Of a DNA stretch of 44,702 bases, positions 17,301 to 25,310 are shown piece by piece. The position numbers and the translations under genes are program-made. Position 1 is the first letter of the stretch, and each line of letters opens with the position of its first letter. This stretch comes from CAYLPJ01 sp964385465 (GTDB lineage: Bacteria > Planctomycetota > Phycisphaerae > SM23-33): positions 1-44,702 of the forward strand of contig CAYLPJ010000056.1 in the NCBI GenBank assembly GCA_964385465.1, written 5' to 3'. The notes beneath the pieces are model-generated. The model was given only the letters and a program-made list of their open reading frames with translations, ran no database searches and was not told where the DNA came from.

Positions 17301-20300
17301 AGGCCGAGGAGAGTCTCGACGAGGAGCGCCCCGCCGATACGCCCCCGCCGGCGACCAGGCGCGAGCCCGATCCGCAACGCACGCCGGAAGCCACCCCGCC
17401 CGACCGCCCGACCGAAGACGACGGCGTGCAGCTCACACCTGACGCCGGCTCTTACAAGGCCCGCAAGCGCGGCCGGTACACGCTGCCGGTGGAGCTGCTG
17501 GCCAACCCCTACGCCGGGCCGAAGGTGGAGTTTTCGGCCATCGGCGCGGCGGAGCTAGGTGTCGGGCTCACCTACCACACCACGCTCGAGGCGGCGGCAT
17601 GGCTCGGCGCGGCGGCGACGCTGCTGATCGGCCTGCTGCTGGCGAGGCGACCGGTGGGGGCGCGGGTGCTCTTCGCCGCGGCGGTCCTCGCCGGGGCGAC
17701 GCTCGTGGCGATCTGGTGGCCGGGCGCGGCGTACTTCGCCAACGGCGCGTTCTACGGGGCCCTGCTGCTGATCCCCGTCTGGCTGGTCCTCGGCTTCATC
17801 CGGTGGGTGTGGGTCCACACGCTGGGGCGGGTTCCCTCGGCCCCCCCGGCCGCGACGGCGGCGATGCTGGCGCTCTGCCTTCTCCCCGCCGCCGCCGAGG
17901 CCGGCAAGGCGGCGAAGAAGGCGCCCCCCAAGCCTGTCGCCGCGCCCGCCCGGCCCGAGCCGCTGGTCTTCCCCTACACCGGCGACCCCGCCGAGGCCGA
18001 GAAGGCCGACAAGGTCCTCATCCCCTACCGGCGCTACGTCGAGCTGTGGAACCGCGCCCACCCCGACGAGCGGATCGAGCTGCCCGCCGGGCCGGTGAAC
18101 GTGGCCCTCGCGGGCGCGAGGTACGAGGCCCGGCTCGCCGGCGACCGCATGGAGATTGCCCTGACCGCCCGGGTGCGCACGTTCGGGCGGGGCGCGGTCA
18201 CGCTGCCGCTGCCGATGCAGGGCCTGGCGGCGACGTCGGCGAGCTTCGACGGCGAGCCGGCGAAGGTCTACGCGGGCAGGAAGGGCCTGACGCTGACGCT
18301 TCCGGCCGATCGGTCCGGCGAGCTGGCGGTTCGGGCCGTGACCACGCCGGCCGCCCAGGGCCGGCGCGGGAGCGTGGCGCTTACGCTGCCTCCGCTGCCC
18401 GGCGCGGTGTTCGTTCTGGATCTGCCCGAGGCGGACCTGGAGCTGGAGGCCCCGGGCCTGGACGGCGCGCCCGCCCGCGCCGAGCTGCCCGGGGGGCGCG
18501 GCGTCCGCTGGACCGTGCCGGTCGGCTCGGCCCGCAAGCTGGCGCTGCGCTGGTCGCCGAAGGTCGGCGCGGGCGCCGCCGACCGGACGCTGTCGGCCTC
18601 GGTCGAGCACGACGTCTACGCATTCCAGTGGGCGCTGGTCGGCGTCAGCCGGCTGCGGTACGCGTTTTCCGCCGGGCGGCGCGACCGCTTCGGCCTGCTC
18701 CTGCCGGCCGGGGCGACCCTCGCGGAACTTACCGGCGCGAACCTGCGGGACTTCCGCATCGCCGGGGACAAGCAGGTCGACGGCGAGGCGATGAAGGTCG
18801 TCGAGGTCCGCCTGCACCGCCCGGCCGAGCGGCAGTACGAGGTCACCGCGCGCTGGGTCCGCCCGCTGCCGGCGTTGGGCAAGCCGGCCGATCTGGCCCT
18901 GCCGCGCGCGGCGGAGGTCGGGCGGGAGAGCGGCGCGGTCGACCTCCACGCCGCCGCGGGGATGGAGCTGAAGGTCCAGGGCGTCCGCGGCGGGCGGCGC
19001 ACCGCCTCCGGCTCGCCGCGGGGCAAGGGCAAGCGGTCGGCCGAGGCCCCCGCCCCACCCGGCGGGGCCCGGCGGATCGGACGGTACTACTGGCCCTATC
19101 GCCCGTTCGGGCTGACCTTCCGCCTCGCCCGCGCCGACGCCGTCGCCGAGGTCCGCCTGGACCAGCTCGTGCGCATCGACCGCCGGCAGGTGCAGTTGCT
19201 GGCCGACGTGCACTTGACCGCCGCCGAGGGCCTGCTGTTCGGCTCGAGCTTCGCCCTGCCGGACGGCTACGAGCTGCTGAGCGTGGTGGGCGCGGCCGTC
19301 GAGGATCACTACGAGCAGCCCGCCGATGGCGGGCGCCGCCTCCACGTGACCTTCCGCGGGGGGGTCGAGTCGGCCAAGCTGGCGGTCGTGCTGGTCCGGC
19401 GGGACGCCCGGCTGGCCGACCTGCCCCTGCCCGCGCTGACGGCGCTGGACGCCGACGGGCGCCCCGTCGCCGACCAGGCCGGGCGCCTCGCCGTCCAGGT
19501 CGCCGCGTCCCTCGAGGCCGCCACGCTGGCCGGGGAGAACCTCCGCTCGGTCGCGCCGCGGGAGCTGTCCGGCTGTCTGGACGCCCCGCAGCTCGCGGCC
19601 GTGCAGTTCGCCTACCGCTACGAGGAGCCCCCCTTCAGCCTCCGCCTCGCGGTTCGGCCTCAGAAGACGAAGGTCCGCGTGCAGGTCTTCGGCGGGCTGA
19701 CCGTCCGCGCGACCAGCGCGTGGTACGCCTACCGCCTTCGGTACACCATCGAGGGCACGCCGATCGACCGCGTGCGGTTCACGCTGCCCAGCCGCTACGC
19801 GCCGCTGGTGGCCGTGCGGTCGCCGGCGATGCGGTCGGTCTCGCACACGCCCGCGCCCGGCGGGGGCGACCGCACGGAGTGGACGGTCTCGCTGGTCCAC
19901 GAGGTCACCGGCGTGCTGGACGTGGCGGTCAACTTCGCCCTGCCGATCGACCCGACGACGACGGCGCTGGCGGTCCCGCGGATCGCCACCGAGGCCCGCG
20001 AGGGCTACCGGGCGATCCTGGCCGTGCAGAACGCCTCGCGCCACGAGCTGAGCCTGCTGGACCGCCGGGGCCTCTCCGACGTGCCCGCCAGCGAGCAGGC
20101 GCAGGTCCTGCCCGACACCGTCCGCAGGAACCTCCAGTTCGTCCTCCAGTCCTTCACCGGCGAGTGGTCGGTCGTCCTGGGCGTCAAGCCCGCCAAGGCC
20201 GCCCGCCGCGTCGACGCCATCGTGGACCTGCTGGCCCTGACCACCGTGCTCGACGCCCGCGGGCAGGCGCGGTACCGGGCGAAGCTCACCCTCCAGAACC

Positions 20301-22138
20301 GCACGCGCCAGTTCCTCCGCGTCCGCGTGCCCGACGGGCTGAAGCTCTGGAGCGCCACCGTCGCCGGGCAGGCCGTCAAGCCGGTGACCGACCCGGCCGC
20401 CGGGGCGGGCCTGGTGCTCGTCCCGCTGGTCAAGACATCCCCCGGCGGGCTGCCCTACGAGGTGAGCCTCTACCTCGCCGGTGCCGCATCCGAGCCGCTG
20501 GGGCTGATCTCCCGCCTCGAGCCCCCGGCGATCGGCATCGAGGGCATGCCGGTCGAGCGGACGACGTGGTCGCTCCGCCTGCCGAAAGGCTACCGCTACT
20601 TCCGCCCGGGCGGGAACGTCTCGCCGGTGGTCAGCGAGCTGGAGGCACGCGTCATCGCCGCCCGCGCGCGGATGAGCCAGCTCAAACGCCAGCTCTCGAG
20701 CTTCGACGTGCTGCTCAGCTCCGGCTCAAACAAGGGCAAGTACGTCGCCAAGAAGAACTGGGCCGCGTTCAACAAGAAGGTCGCCAACGAGATCGACCGC
20801 ACGCGCCAGGCCATCGAGTCCAACCGCCGCGAGCTGTCCACGAGGGACTACCAGCGCCTCTCCCGCTCGCTCGAAGAGCAGCAGGAGTACCAGTACGGGC
20901 TCCAGAAGGTCTGGGCGCGGAACGTCTCGGCCGTGGACGAGGCGCAGCGCGGCAACGTGAACGTCTTCCTCAACAACGACGTCGGCAACGGCGGCGTCGC
21001 GGAGATCGTGCGGAACTCGGCCATCAACGGGCTGCCGGCGTTCGTGCGGTCGGCGGCCGCCCGACAGCGCGAGCAGATCACGCTGGAGATGAAGGCCGGC
21101 GAGAAGCAGGCCGCGGGCAAGGAGATCCAGTTGGGCGTCGGCACGCAGTTGCTGGTCGCCAACGGGGACCGCGCAGAGACGACGATGTTGGAATCCATCG
21201 AGGTCGACTCCGGGACCCGAAGCGGTTCCCTCACCCTCGGCGGGCAGCAGGTTCTCCTGGAGGGCGGCCAGGCCGATCGCCAGGCGCAGGTCCGCGGCCT
21301 GCTCAACCAGTTGGAGAGCAAGCAGCGCGCCAACCTCACCAAGCGCCAGGACGAGCTGAAGGACCAGTTGGCGTCGCTGGCCGACAACCGCCTGGTGCGG
21401 TACTACGACAAGCTCAACGTATCCCAGGGGGAGCGGGCCCAACAGCCTCAGCAGCAGGCCGAGGCGCAGACCCTGCCGGGCCCCGGCCAGGCCACATTCG
21501 CGTTGCGGGCGCCGGCCCGGGGGGAGCAGCAGGCCGGCGGGGACGACCGGAACGGCAGACAGGCGGACCTCTCCGACATGAGCGTCAACGGGGCCGTCCC
21601 CGGCGGGCCGCAGAGCGGCGAGCACGCCGCCGACGCCGGGGGGGCCGACCACTTCGACGGGGCCTGGTCGTTCGAGTCCGCCGCGGGGGCACCTCGGACG
21701 GCGCGGAGGGACGGGGGCCGCAACGCCTTGGCCGCCCTGCCCGGCCTCGCCGTCGCCCGCGGGACCTTCTCCCTTCCGGTCGAGCTGCCCGAAGGCGGCG
21801 TGCGACGCGACTTCCAGGGCCCCACGGGCCGACCGGTCGTCTCCCTGCTGGCCGTCGACGAGAGGCTCATCGAGGGCGCCCACCGCACCGCGGCCGTGCT
21901 CGTGGTGACGATCGTCTTCGCCCTGGCCTGGATGCTCGTGCGGCTGGCCCGCGGGCGCGAGGCGGGCCCGGCCTGCGGCTTCGCGGGCGCGTACGGCCTG
22001 CTGGGACTGGTCGTCGCCGGGACGGTCCTCGCCGGCGGGGTGGACCTGCTGGGCGGCATCCTCCTGTTCGGCGCCATCGCCGTCCCGGCCGAGCTGTTGC
22101 GGCGCCTCGCCGCCCGCCGCACCGCCGCGGCCGCGTGA
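14321..22138 (+). CDS. Giant 2605-residue double-module membrane protein (modules B and C fused)
   Basis: One uninterrupted frame encodes two copies of the architecture of the preceding gene. Module B (1 to about 1170) has a signal peptide, a HVYVPVADLPGIL opening, long beta-rich repeats including WRYEAPP, and about three TMs at 1088-1160. It is followed by a new signal-peptide-like segment (MLALCLLPAAAEA, residues 1182-1194) with an AEA site. Module C (from about 1195) has DKVLIPYRRYVELWNRAHP, YRYEEPPFSLRL, predicted coiled-coil stretches (about 2107-2210 and 2325-2365), a Gln/Gly-rich segment and three TMs at the end (about 2520-2600). It could stay whole or be cut at the internal AEA site. 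Function is unknown; an envelope structural or assembly role is only a guess. Confidence 0.85.
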   Translation: MTARSPRIAAALLAAMAASAAPHAAGAEPGGPDRPWAPENAPHVYVPVADLPGILAGDDRAVLMDRRAFAKLLADARAADARDGRRDVARIVRADYTGTVAAEAMRLTATLRIVSLSDRPVAVPLRFAGVGLTEMALDGEPAPLGHDRQGRLVLVVTGRGEHVLTLAGSTAVRELDGGGVRMGMTIPPAAAGEMRFSAAGDLEVHATVPVAEAAYDRAADRTACRLTVGGRRAVTVVLMGNGTREDRRAILLGSSATTVQFTRASQTLHSVYTVQVLRRGVRELTFELPADWAVTDVTCPSLVTWSVGEPAKPGGAKRLVVRLRTASRGTKALVIQAAAGRGAAAEWTSPALRLVGADFQHGHLLVDPGSELKVRGQALTSARQEDPARARSVAGLLTAAGGRLYYHWADDWAVKLDLATVAGRRVSRGSQRVEITRRELSLSGEFEITAVGRDCFALDFELPAEPWQLREVTVGGKDKGFEYRVVDDEGRRVLKIALAAPVRPEGVAKVRIALRRVPADWAWPAGAGPREIELPAIVARAETVSGHLAVAPGSDLDVAAVAAPDGLTEITVGRMAAAGLRPDVQLAWRYEAPPAGTVGVRVSRTPHRLAADAVALVTVRGTHLAAAWRITWRISRAHARTLYLLADKALGRAITIAAPGRHIAARAIVEPGPGTVELPEALAEKYNLWQVSLDSPAIGEVVVEARYDRPLADGDVPVPLVRPLAGGQTRELLAVQAGEELAVTVDASGARDVDAVDLPPLPGKPRRLLRAFRLTAPDTPGGEKAAVRLATKLHEPYAIPAALAAEVRFTTQLGAGGEQETEAVFRVANAGLQFLPVRLPRGAKLLSARVAGKPVRPKRDAAGDLLLGLPRSAEPIEVRVVFACAENGGPGGRIHGAELPGVQINTTTWRVLPPPGYRITTQYTDMQADRPLRPRLAGQGVIDGLREVFGGMAAIGAVGSARLAQDTVSRLEDYDEKVAHRRSPSVSSGGEAHEAEESLDEERPADTPPPATRREPDPQRTPEATPPDRPTEDDGVQLTPDAGSYKARKRGRYTLPVELLANPYAGPKVEFSAIGAAELGVGLTYHTTLEAAAWLGAAATLLIGLLLARRPVGARVLFAAAVLAGATLVAIWWPGAAYFANGAFYGALLLIPVWLVLGFIRWVWVHTLGRVPSAPPAATAAMLALCLLPAAAEAGKAAKKAPPKPVAAPARPEPLVFPYTGDPAEAEKADKVLIPYRRYVELWNRAHPDERIELPAGPVNVALAGARYEARLAGDRMEIALTARVRTFGRGAVTLPLPMQGLAATSASFDGEPAKVYAGRKGLTLTLPADRSGELAVRAVTTPAAQGRRGSVALTLPPLPGAVFVLDLPEADLELEAPGLDGAPARAELPGGRGVRWTVPVGSARKLALRWSPKVGAGAADRTLSASVEHDVYAFQWALVGVSRLRYAFSAGRRDRFGLLLPAGATLAELTGANLRDFRIAGDKQVDGEAMKVVEVRLHRPAERQYEVTARWVRPLPALGKPADLALPRAAEVGRESGAVDLHAAAGMELKVQGVRGGRRTASGSPRGKGKRSAEAPAPPGGARRIGRYYWPYRPFGLTFRLARADAVAEVRLDQLVRIDRRQVQLLADVHLTAAEGLLFGSSFALPDGYELLSVVGAAVEDHYEQPADGGRRLHVTFRGGVESAKLAVVLVRRDARLADLPLPALTALDADGRPVADQAGRLAVQVAASLEAATLAGENLRSVAPRELSGCLDAPQLAAVQFAYRYEEPPFSLRLAVRPQKTKVRVQVFGGLTVRATSAWYAYRLRYTIEGTPIDRVRFTLPSRYAPLVAVRSPAMRSVSHTPAPGGGDRTEWTVSLVHEVTGVLDVAVNFALPIDPTTTALAVPRIATEAREGYRAILAVQNASRHELSLLDRRGLSDVPASEQAQVLPDTVRRNLQFVLQSFTGEWSVVLGVKPAKAARRVDAIVDLLALTTVLDARGQARYRAKLTLQNRTRQFLRVRVPDGLKLWSATVAGQAVKPVTDPAAGAGLVLVPLVKTSPGGLPYEVSLYLAGAASEPLGLISRLEPPAIGIEGMPVERTTWSLRLPKGYRYFRPGGNVSPVVSELEARVIAARARMSQLKRQLSSFDVLLSSGSNKGKYVAKKNWAAFNKKVANEIDRTRQAIESNRRELSTRDYQRLSRSLEEQQEYQYGLQKVWARNVSAVDEAQRGNVNVFLNNDVGNGGVAEIVRNSAINGLPAFVRSAAARQREQITLEMKAGEKQAAGKEIQLGVGTQLLVANGDRAETTMLESIEVDSGTRSGSLTLGGQQVLLEGGQADRQAQVRGLLNQLESKQRANLTKRQDELKDQLASLADNRLVRYYDKLNVSQGERAQQPQQQAEAQTLPGPGQATFALRAPARGEQQAGGDDRNGRQADLSDMSVNGAVPGGPQSGEHAADAGGADHFDGAWSFESAAGAPRTARRDGGRNALAALPGLAVARGTFSLPVELPEGGVRRDFQGPTGRPVVSLLAVDERLIEGAHRTAAVLVVTIVFALAWMLVRLARGREAGPACGFAGAYGLLGLVVAGTVLAGGVDLLGGILLFGAIAVPAELLRRLAARRTAAAA

Positions 22139-22146
22139 GGCCCGGC

Positions 22147-22881
22147 CTATCCTGACGGCCTCATGCGCTTCACGAAGGCCGCGTAGTCCGCCGGCGTGTC
22201 GATGCCGGCGCCGGCGTAGGCGACCTCGGCGGTGACGATGGTGTGCCCGTGCTCGAGCGCGCGGAGCTGCTCGAGCTTCTCCGCCCGCTCGGCGGGTGTA
22301 GGGTGCAGTTGCGTGAAGTGCTTGAGGAACCGCGTGCGGTAGGCGTAGACGCCGAGGTGCAGCTTGTAGGCGATACCGCCGACGGCGTCGCGGTCGTGCG
22401 GGACGGGGGCGCGGGAGAAGACCAGCGCCCGCCCGGCGAGGTCGGTGACGCACTTGACGCGATTGGGGTTGGAGGCCTGGTCGGCGGGCAGGGGGGTGAT
22501 CAGCGTGGCCATGGGGGCGTCGGAGCCGGCGAGCAGCTCGATGAGCCGGTCGACGCAGGCGGCGGGGAGGTCCGGCTCGTCGCCCTGGACGTTGACGACG
22601 ATCTCCTCGTCGCCGAGGGCGAGCGTCTCGGCGGCCTCGGCCAGCCTGTCGGTGCCGCAGGCGTGGTCGGCGCGGGTCATGACGGCCTCGCCGCCGAAGG
22701 CGCCGACGGCGTCGGCGATGCGTTCGTCATCGGTGGCCACCACGATCCGCCCGACGTTCCTGGCCGGGCGGACGGCCTCGACGACGTGCTGGATGAGCGG
22801 CTTGCCCGTCTCGGCCAGGAGGGGCTTGCCCTCAAGGCGTGTCGAGGCATACCGTGCGGGGATGAGGACGGTGGCGCTCAT
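22147..22881 (-). CDS. kdsB: 3-deoxy-manno-octulosonate cytidylyltransferase
   Basis: The 244-residue enzyme makes CMP-KDO from KDO and CTP for lipopolysaccharide core synthesis. Diagnostic motifs are LIPARYASTRLEGKPL at the start, HACGTDRLAEA, NVQGDEPDLP and the C-terminal GIDTPADYAAF. It ends 8 bases from the convergent giant gene and starts 10 bases after the efp stop, so it is probably cotranscribed with efp. No clear Shine-Dalgarno site is seen. Its presence supports an outer membrane with KDO. Confidence 0.95.
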   Translation of the reverse strand: MSATVLIPARYASTRLEGKPLLAETGKPLIQHVVEAVRPARNVGRIVVATDDERIADAVGAFGGEAVMTRADHACGTDRLAEAAETLALGDEEIVVNVQGDEPDLPAACVDRLIELLAGSDAPMATLITPLPADQASNPNRVKCVTDLAGRALVFSRAPVPHDRDAVGGIAYKLHLGVYAYRTRFLKHFTQLHPTPAERAEKLEQLRALEHGHTIVTAEVAYAGAGIDTPADYAAFVKRMRPSG

Positions 22882-22891
22882 GCGGTGGCCG

Positions 22892-23452
22892 CTACGCCCG
22901 CCCGAGGTACTCGCCGGTCCGCGTATCGACCTTGACGACCTCGCCGTTCTCGATGAACGGGGGGACCTTGATCTTCGCGCCGCCCTCGCAGACGGCGTCC
23001 TTGAGCTGGTTGGTGGCGGTGGCGCCCTTGAGCTGCGGGGCGGTGTCCTCGACCGTCAACTCGACGGTGTTGGGCAGCTCGACGTTGACGGGCTTGCCCT
23101 CGGCGAACTCCATCTCGAGGACCATGTTCGGCTGGAGGTAGACGACGTTGTCGCCGACGAGGTCCTTGGGGACCTCCATCTGCTCGAAGCTCTGGGGGTC
23201 CATCAGCACGAGATGCCGCCCGTCGTCGTAGAGGAACTCCATCTGCTTGCGCTCGAAGAAGGCCTCCTCGAGCTGCTCGTCGACGCGGAACCGGTTCTTG
23301 ATGATCTGCCCGGTTTCGGCGTTCCGCAGCTCGATCTGCATACAGCTCTGGCCCTTGCCCTTGGTCACGTGATTGACCGAGAAGACCACCCAGATCTGGC
23401 CTTCCCACATCACGCCCTCCCCCTTGCGAAGATGCAACGCTTTGACCGCCAT
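22892..23452 (-). CDS. efp: Elongation factor P
   Basis: The 186-residue protein relieves ribosome stalling at polyproline. It has the KOW-like domain I with the loop TKGKGQ, where K33 matches the lysine modified in E. coli EF-P, then OB domains II and III ending VDTRTGEYLGRA. The start at 23452 (MAVKALHLRKGEG) fits the family length; the longer in-frame version adds a non-conserved N-terminus. GAGAGG lies upstream. Many proteins in this window are rich in Pro runs, consistent with a need for EF-P. Neither epmA nor epmB is seen here. Confidence 0.95.
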   Translation of the reverse strand: MAVKALHLRKGEGVMWEGQIWVVFSVNHVTKGKGQSCMQIELRNAETGQIIKNRFRVDEQLEEAFFERKQMEFLYDDGRHLVLMDPQSFEQMEVPKDLVGDNVVYLQPNMVLEMEFAEGKPVNVELPNTVELTVEDTAPQLKGATATNQLKDAVCEGGAKIKVPPFIENGEVVKVDTRTGEYLGRA

Positions 23453-23497
23453 ATCGCTTTCGCCTCTCTGCTCTCGGTTTGCGGTTGAAAGTGCCGC

Positions 23498-23525
23498 ATT
23501 GTACCACGAACCCCCGGGCCCGCAA
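23498..23525 (-). promoter_or_regulatory. Promoter of efp-kdsB
   Basis: On the minus strand TTGCGG (23520-23525), a 16-base spacer and TACAAT (23498-23503) lie 46 bases before the efp start. The -10 is a 5/6 match; the -35 is weak. Confidence 0.45.
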
Positions 23526-23560
23526 GGGGCGCAGACGCCCGGACCGGGGCGGGCCGTCCC

Positions 23561-23588
23561 TTGCATCCCGGGCGCGACAGGCGATAAT
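23561..23588 (+). promoter_or_regulatory. Promoter of the ThuA-oxidoreductase gene
   Basis: TTGCAT (23561-23566), a 16-base spacer and GATAAT (23583-23588) lie 56 bases before the start codon. The same TTGCAT-N16 arrangement precedes a perfect TATAAT at 42324-42351. Confidence 0.5.
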
Positions 23589-23643
23589 GCTCCCCCATCG
23601 ACGAGGTCCGACCGGAGTTCCGCTGTCTGAGGAGATGTGCCCC

Positions 23644-25299
23644 ATGCCCGCCGCCCGCGAGAAGAAGAACGTCCTGATGGTCATCGGAGGCCCCCACCAC
23701 CCCTTCGAGGCCTGTGCCGAGATCGCGCGCGACCTGCTCGACCGCAGCGGGCGGTACGAGCTCACCGTCACCGACGACCGCGACGCCCTCGCCGGCTCGC
23801 TCGACGGCTACGACGCCGTCATGATCTACACCTGCGGCGGGACGTTCTCCGACGCGGCGCAGCGCTCGCTGCTGGACTACGTCCGCGCCGGCGGCGGGCT
23901 CGTGGCCGTCCACTCCGCCAACGCCGTCTCCGACGCCTGCACGGACTACATCCGCCTGGTCGGCTCGCAGTTCGACACGCACCCGCGGGACCACCAGTTC
24001 GAGGCCGTCCGGGTCGTCGACGACACCCACCAGGCCACCACGCGGCTGAGCGATTTCAGCATGGACGAGGAGCTGTACATCCTCAAGAACGTCCGCGAGG
24101 ACGTCCGCGTCCTGGCCGACACGATGGTCGCCTCGCGGCGGATGCCCGTCCTGTACGCCCGCAACGAGGGCAAGGGGCGGGTGTTCTACACCGCCCTCGG
24201 CCACGGCGAACAGCAGTGGCGGGTCTCCAGCTTCCAGCGGAGCCTGCTGCACGGGCTGGACTGGGCCGCCGAGGTCGAGTGCATCCGCCGGGGCCCCGTC
24301 CGCTGCGCGGCGCTCGGCTACGGGCCGTCGTTCAACATGGGCCGCCAGCACAGCGGGCTGATCGAGGGCACCGCCGGGATGAAGGCGATCGGGGCCTGCG
24401 ACATCGACCCGGCCCGGCGCGAGGCCGCCGTCGAGGAGTTCCCGGGCTTCAAGACCTGGGCCGACGCCGACGAGATGCTCGCCGACGACGAGGTCGACCT
24501 CGTCGTGGTCATCCTGCCGCACAACATCCACGCCGAGTACTCGCTGAAGTGCCTCGAGGCCGGGCGGCACGTGATCAGCGAGAAGCCCTTCTGCCTGACC
24601 CTCGCCGAGGCCGACACGCTCATCGCCGCCGCCGAGAAGAACGACGTGATGGTCACCTGCTACCACAACCGGCGGTGGGACGGCGACTTCAACACGCTGC
24701 GGCGGATCGTCGAGAGCGGGCGCATCGGCGACGTGTTCCAGATCGCCTGCGGGCACAACGGCTACGGGCCGCCGCGAGACTGGTGGCGGGCGGACAAGGA
24801 GATCTCCGGGGGGAACCTCTACGACTGGGGCGCCCACTTCACCGACTGGGTCCTCCAACTGATCCCCGAGAAGATCGACTGGGTCCAGGGCTTCTTCCAC
24901 GACGGCGCCTGGCCCCAGCAGACCAACGAGGACCACACCCAGGCCCTCGTCCGCTTCGCCAACGGGGCCACCGCCGACATCGTCATCTCGTCCATGTCCG
25001 CCGCGAGCCGGCCCCGCTGGCGGATCCTCGGCACCAAGGGCGCGATCCTGGATGACGGCACGGTCCAGGGGGGGTGCAAGGTGATGGTCTGGCGGGACGG
25101 GGCGGTGGCGACCGAGCACGTCAAGTGGATGGACTCGATCCGCGACGAGTACTACCACAACGTGGCCGACCACCTCCTGCTGGGCGACCCGCTGATCATC
25201 ACCCCGCAGGACTCCCGCCGCGTGATCGGGGTGATCGAGTACGCCGAGCGCGCCTCGGGCTCGGGCCACCCCGAAGCCATTCCGGGCGAGGCGTCCTGA
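23644..25299 (+). CDS. ThuA domain fused to Gfo/Idh/MocA oxidoreductase
   Basis: The 551-residue protein joins an N-terminal ThuA-like, glutamine-amidotransferase-fold domain (about 8-215: VLMVIGGPHHPFEA, DGYDAVMIYTCGG, GGGLVAVHSAN) to a Gfo/Idh/MocA dehydrogenase (about 220-545, with the EKP motif in HVISEKPFCLTLAEAD). ThuA proteins are tied to disaccharide and keto-sugar use, so a sugar oxidation or epimerisation role is likely. The nucleotide-binding loop is atypical: LGYGPSFNMG replaces GxGxxG. There is no signal peptide, so it is cytoplasmic. The start at 23644 is preferred over 23635 because GAGGAG lies 9 bases before it. Confidence 0.88.
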   Translation: MPAAREKKNVLMVIGGPHHPFEACAEIARDLLDRSGRYELTVTDDRDALAGSLDGYDAVMIYTCGGTFSDAAQRSLLDYVRAGGGLVAVHSANAVSDACTDYIRLVGSQFDTHPRDHQFEAVRVVDDTHQATTRLSDFSMDEELYILKNVREDVRVLADTMVASRRMPVLYARNEGKGRVFYTALGHGEQQWRVSSFQRSLLHGLDWAAEVECIRRGPVRCAALGYGPSFNMGRQHSGLIEGTAGMKAIGACDIDPARREAAVEEFPGFKTWADADEMLADDEVDLVVVILPHNIHAEYSLKCLEAGRHVISEKPFCLTLAEADTLIAAAEKNDVMVTCYHNRRWDGDFNTLRRIVESGRIGDVFQIACGHNGYGPPRDWWRADKEISGGNLYDWGAHFTDWVLQLIPEKIDWVQGFFHDGAWPQQTNEDHTQALVRFANGATADIVISSMSAASRPRWRILGTKGAILDDGTVQGGCKVMVWRDGAVATEHVKWMDSIRDEYYHNVADHLLLGDPLIITPQDSRRVIGVIEYAERASGSGHPEAIPGEAS

Positions 25300-25310
25300 A
25301 GACGCGCCCG

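Noticed and set aside
17860..17900. A separate gene start at 17864 for module C
   Set aside because: The frame is continuous with module B with no stop, and there is no clear ribosome site before 17864; it is kept as one protein, with the internal signal-peptide reading given as a finding.
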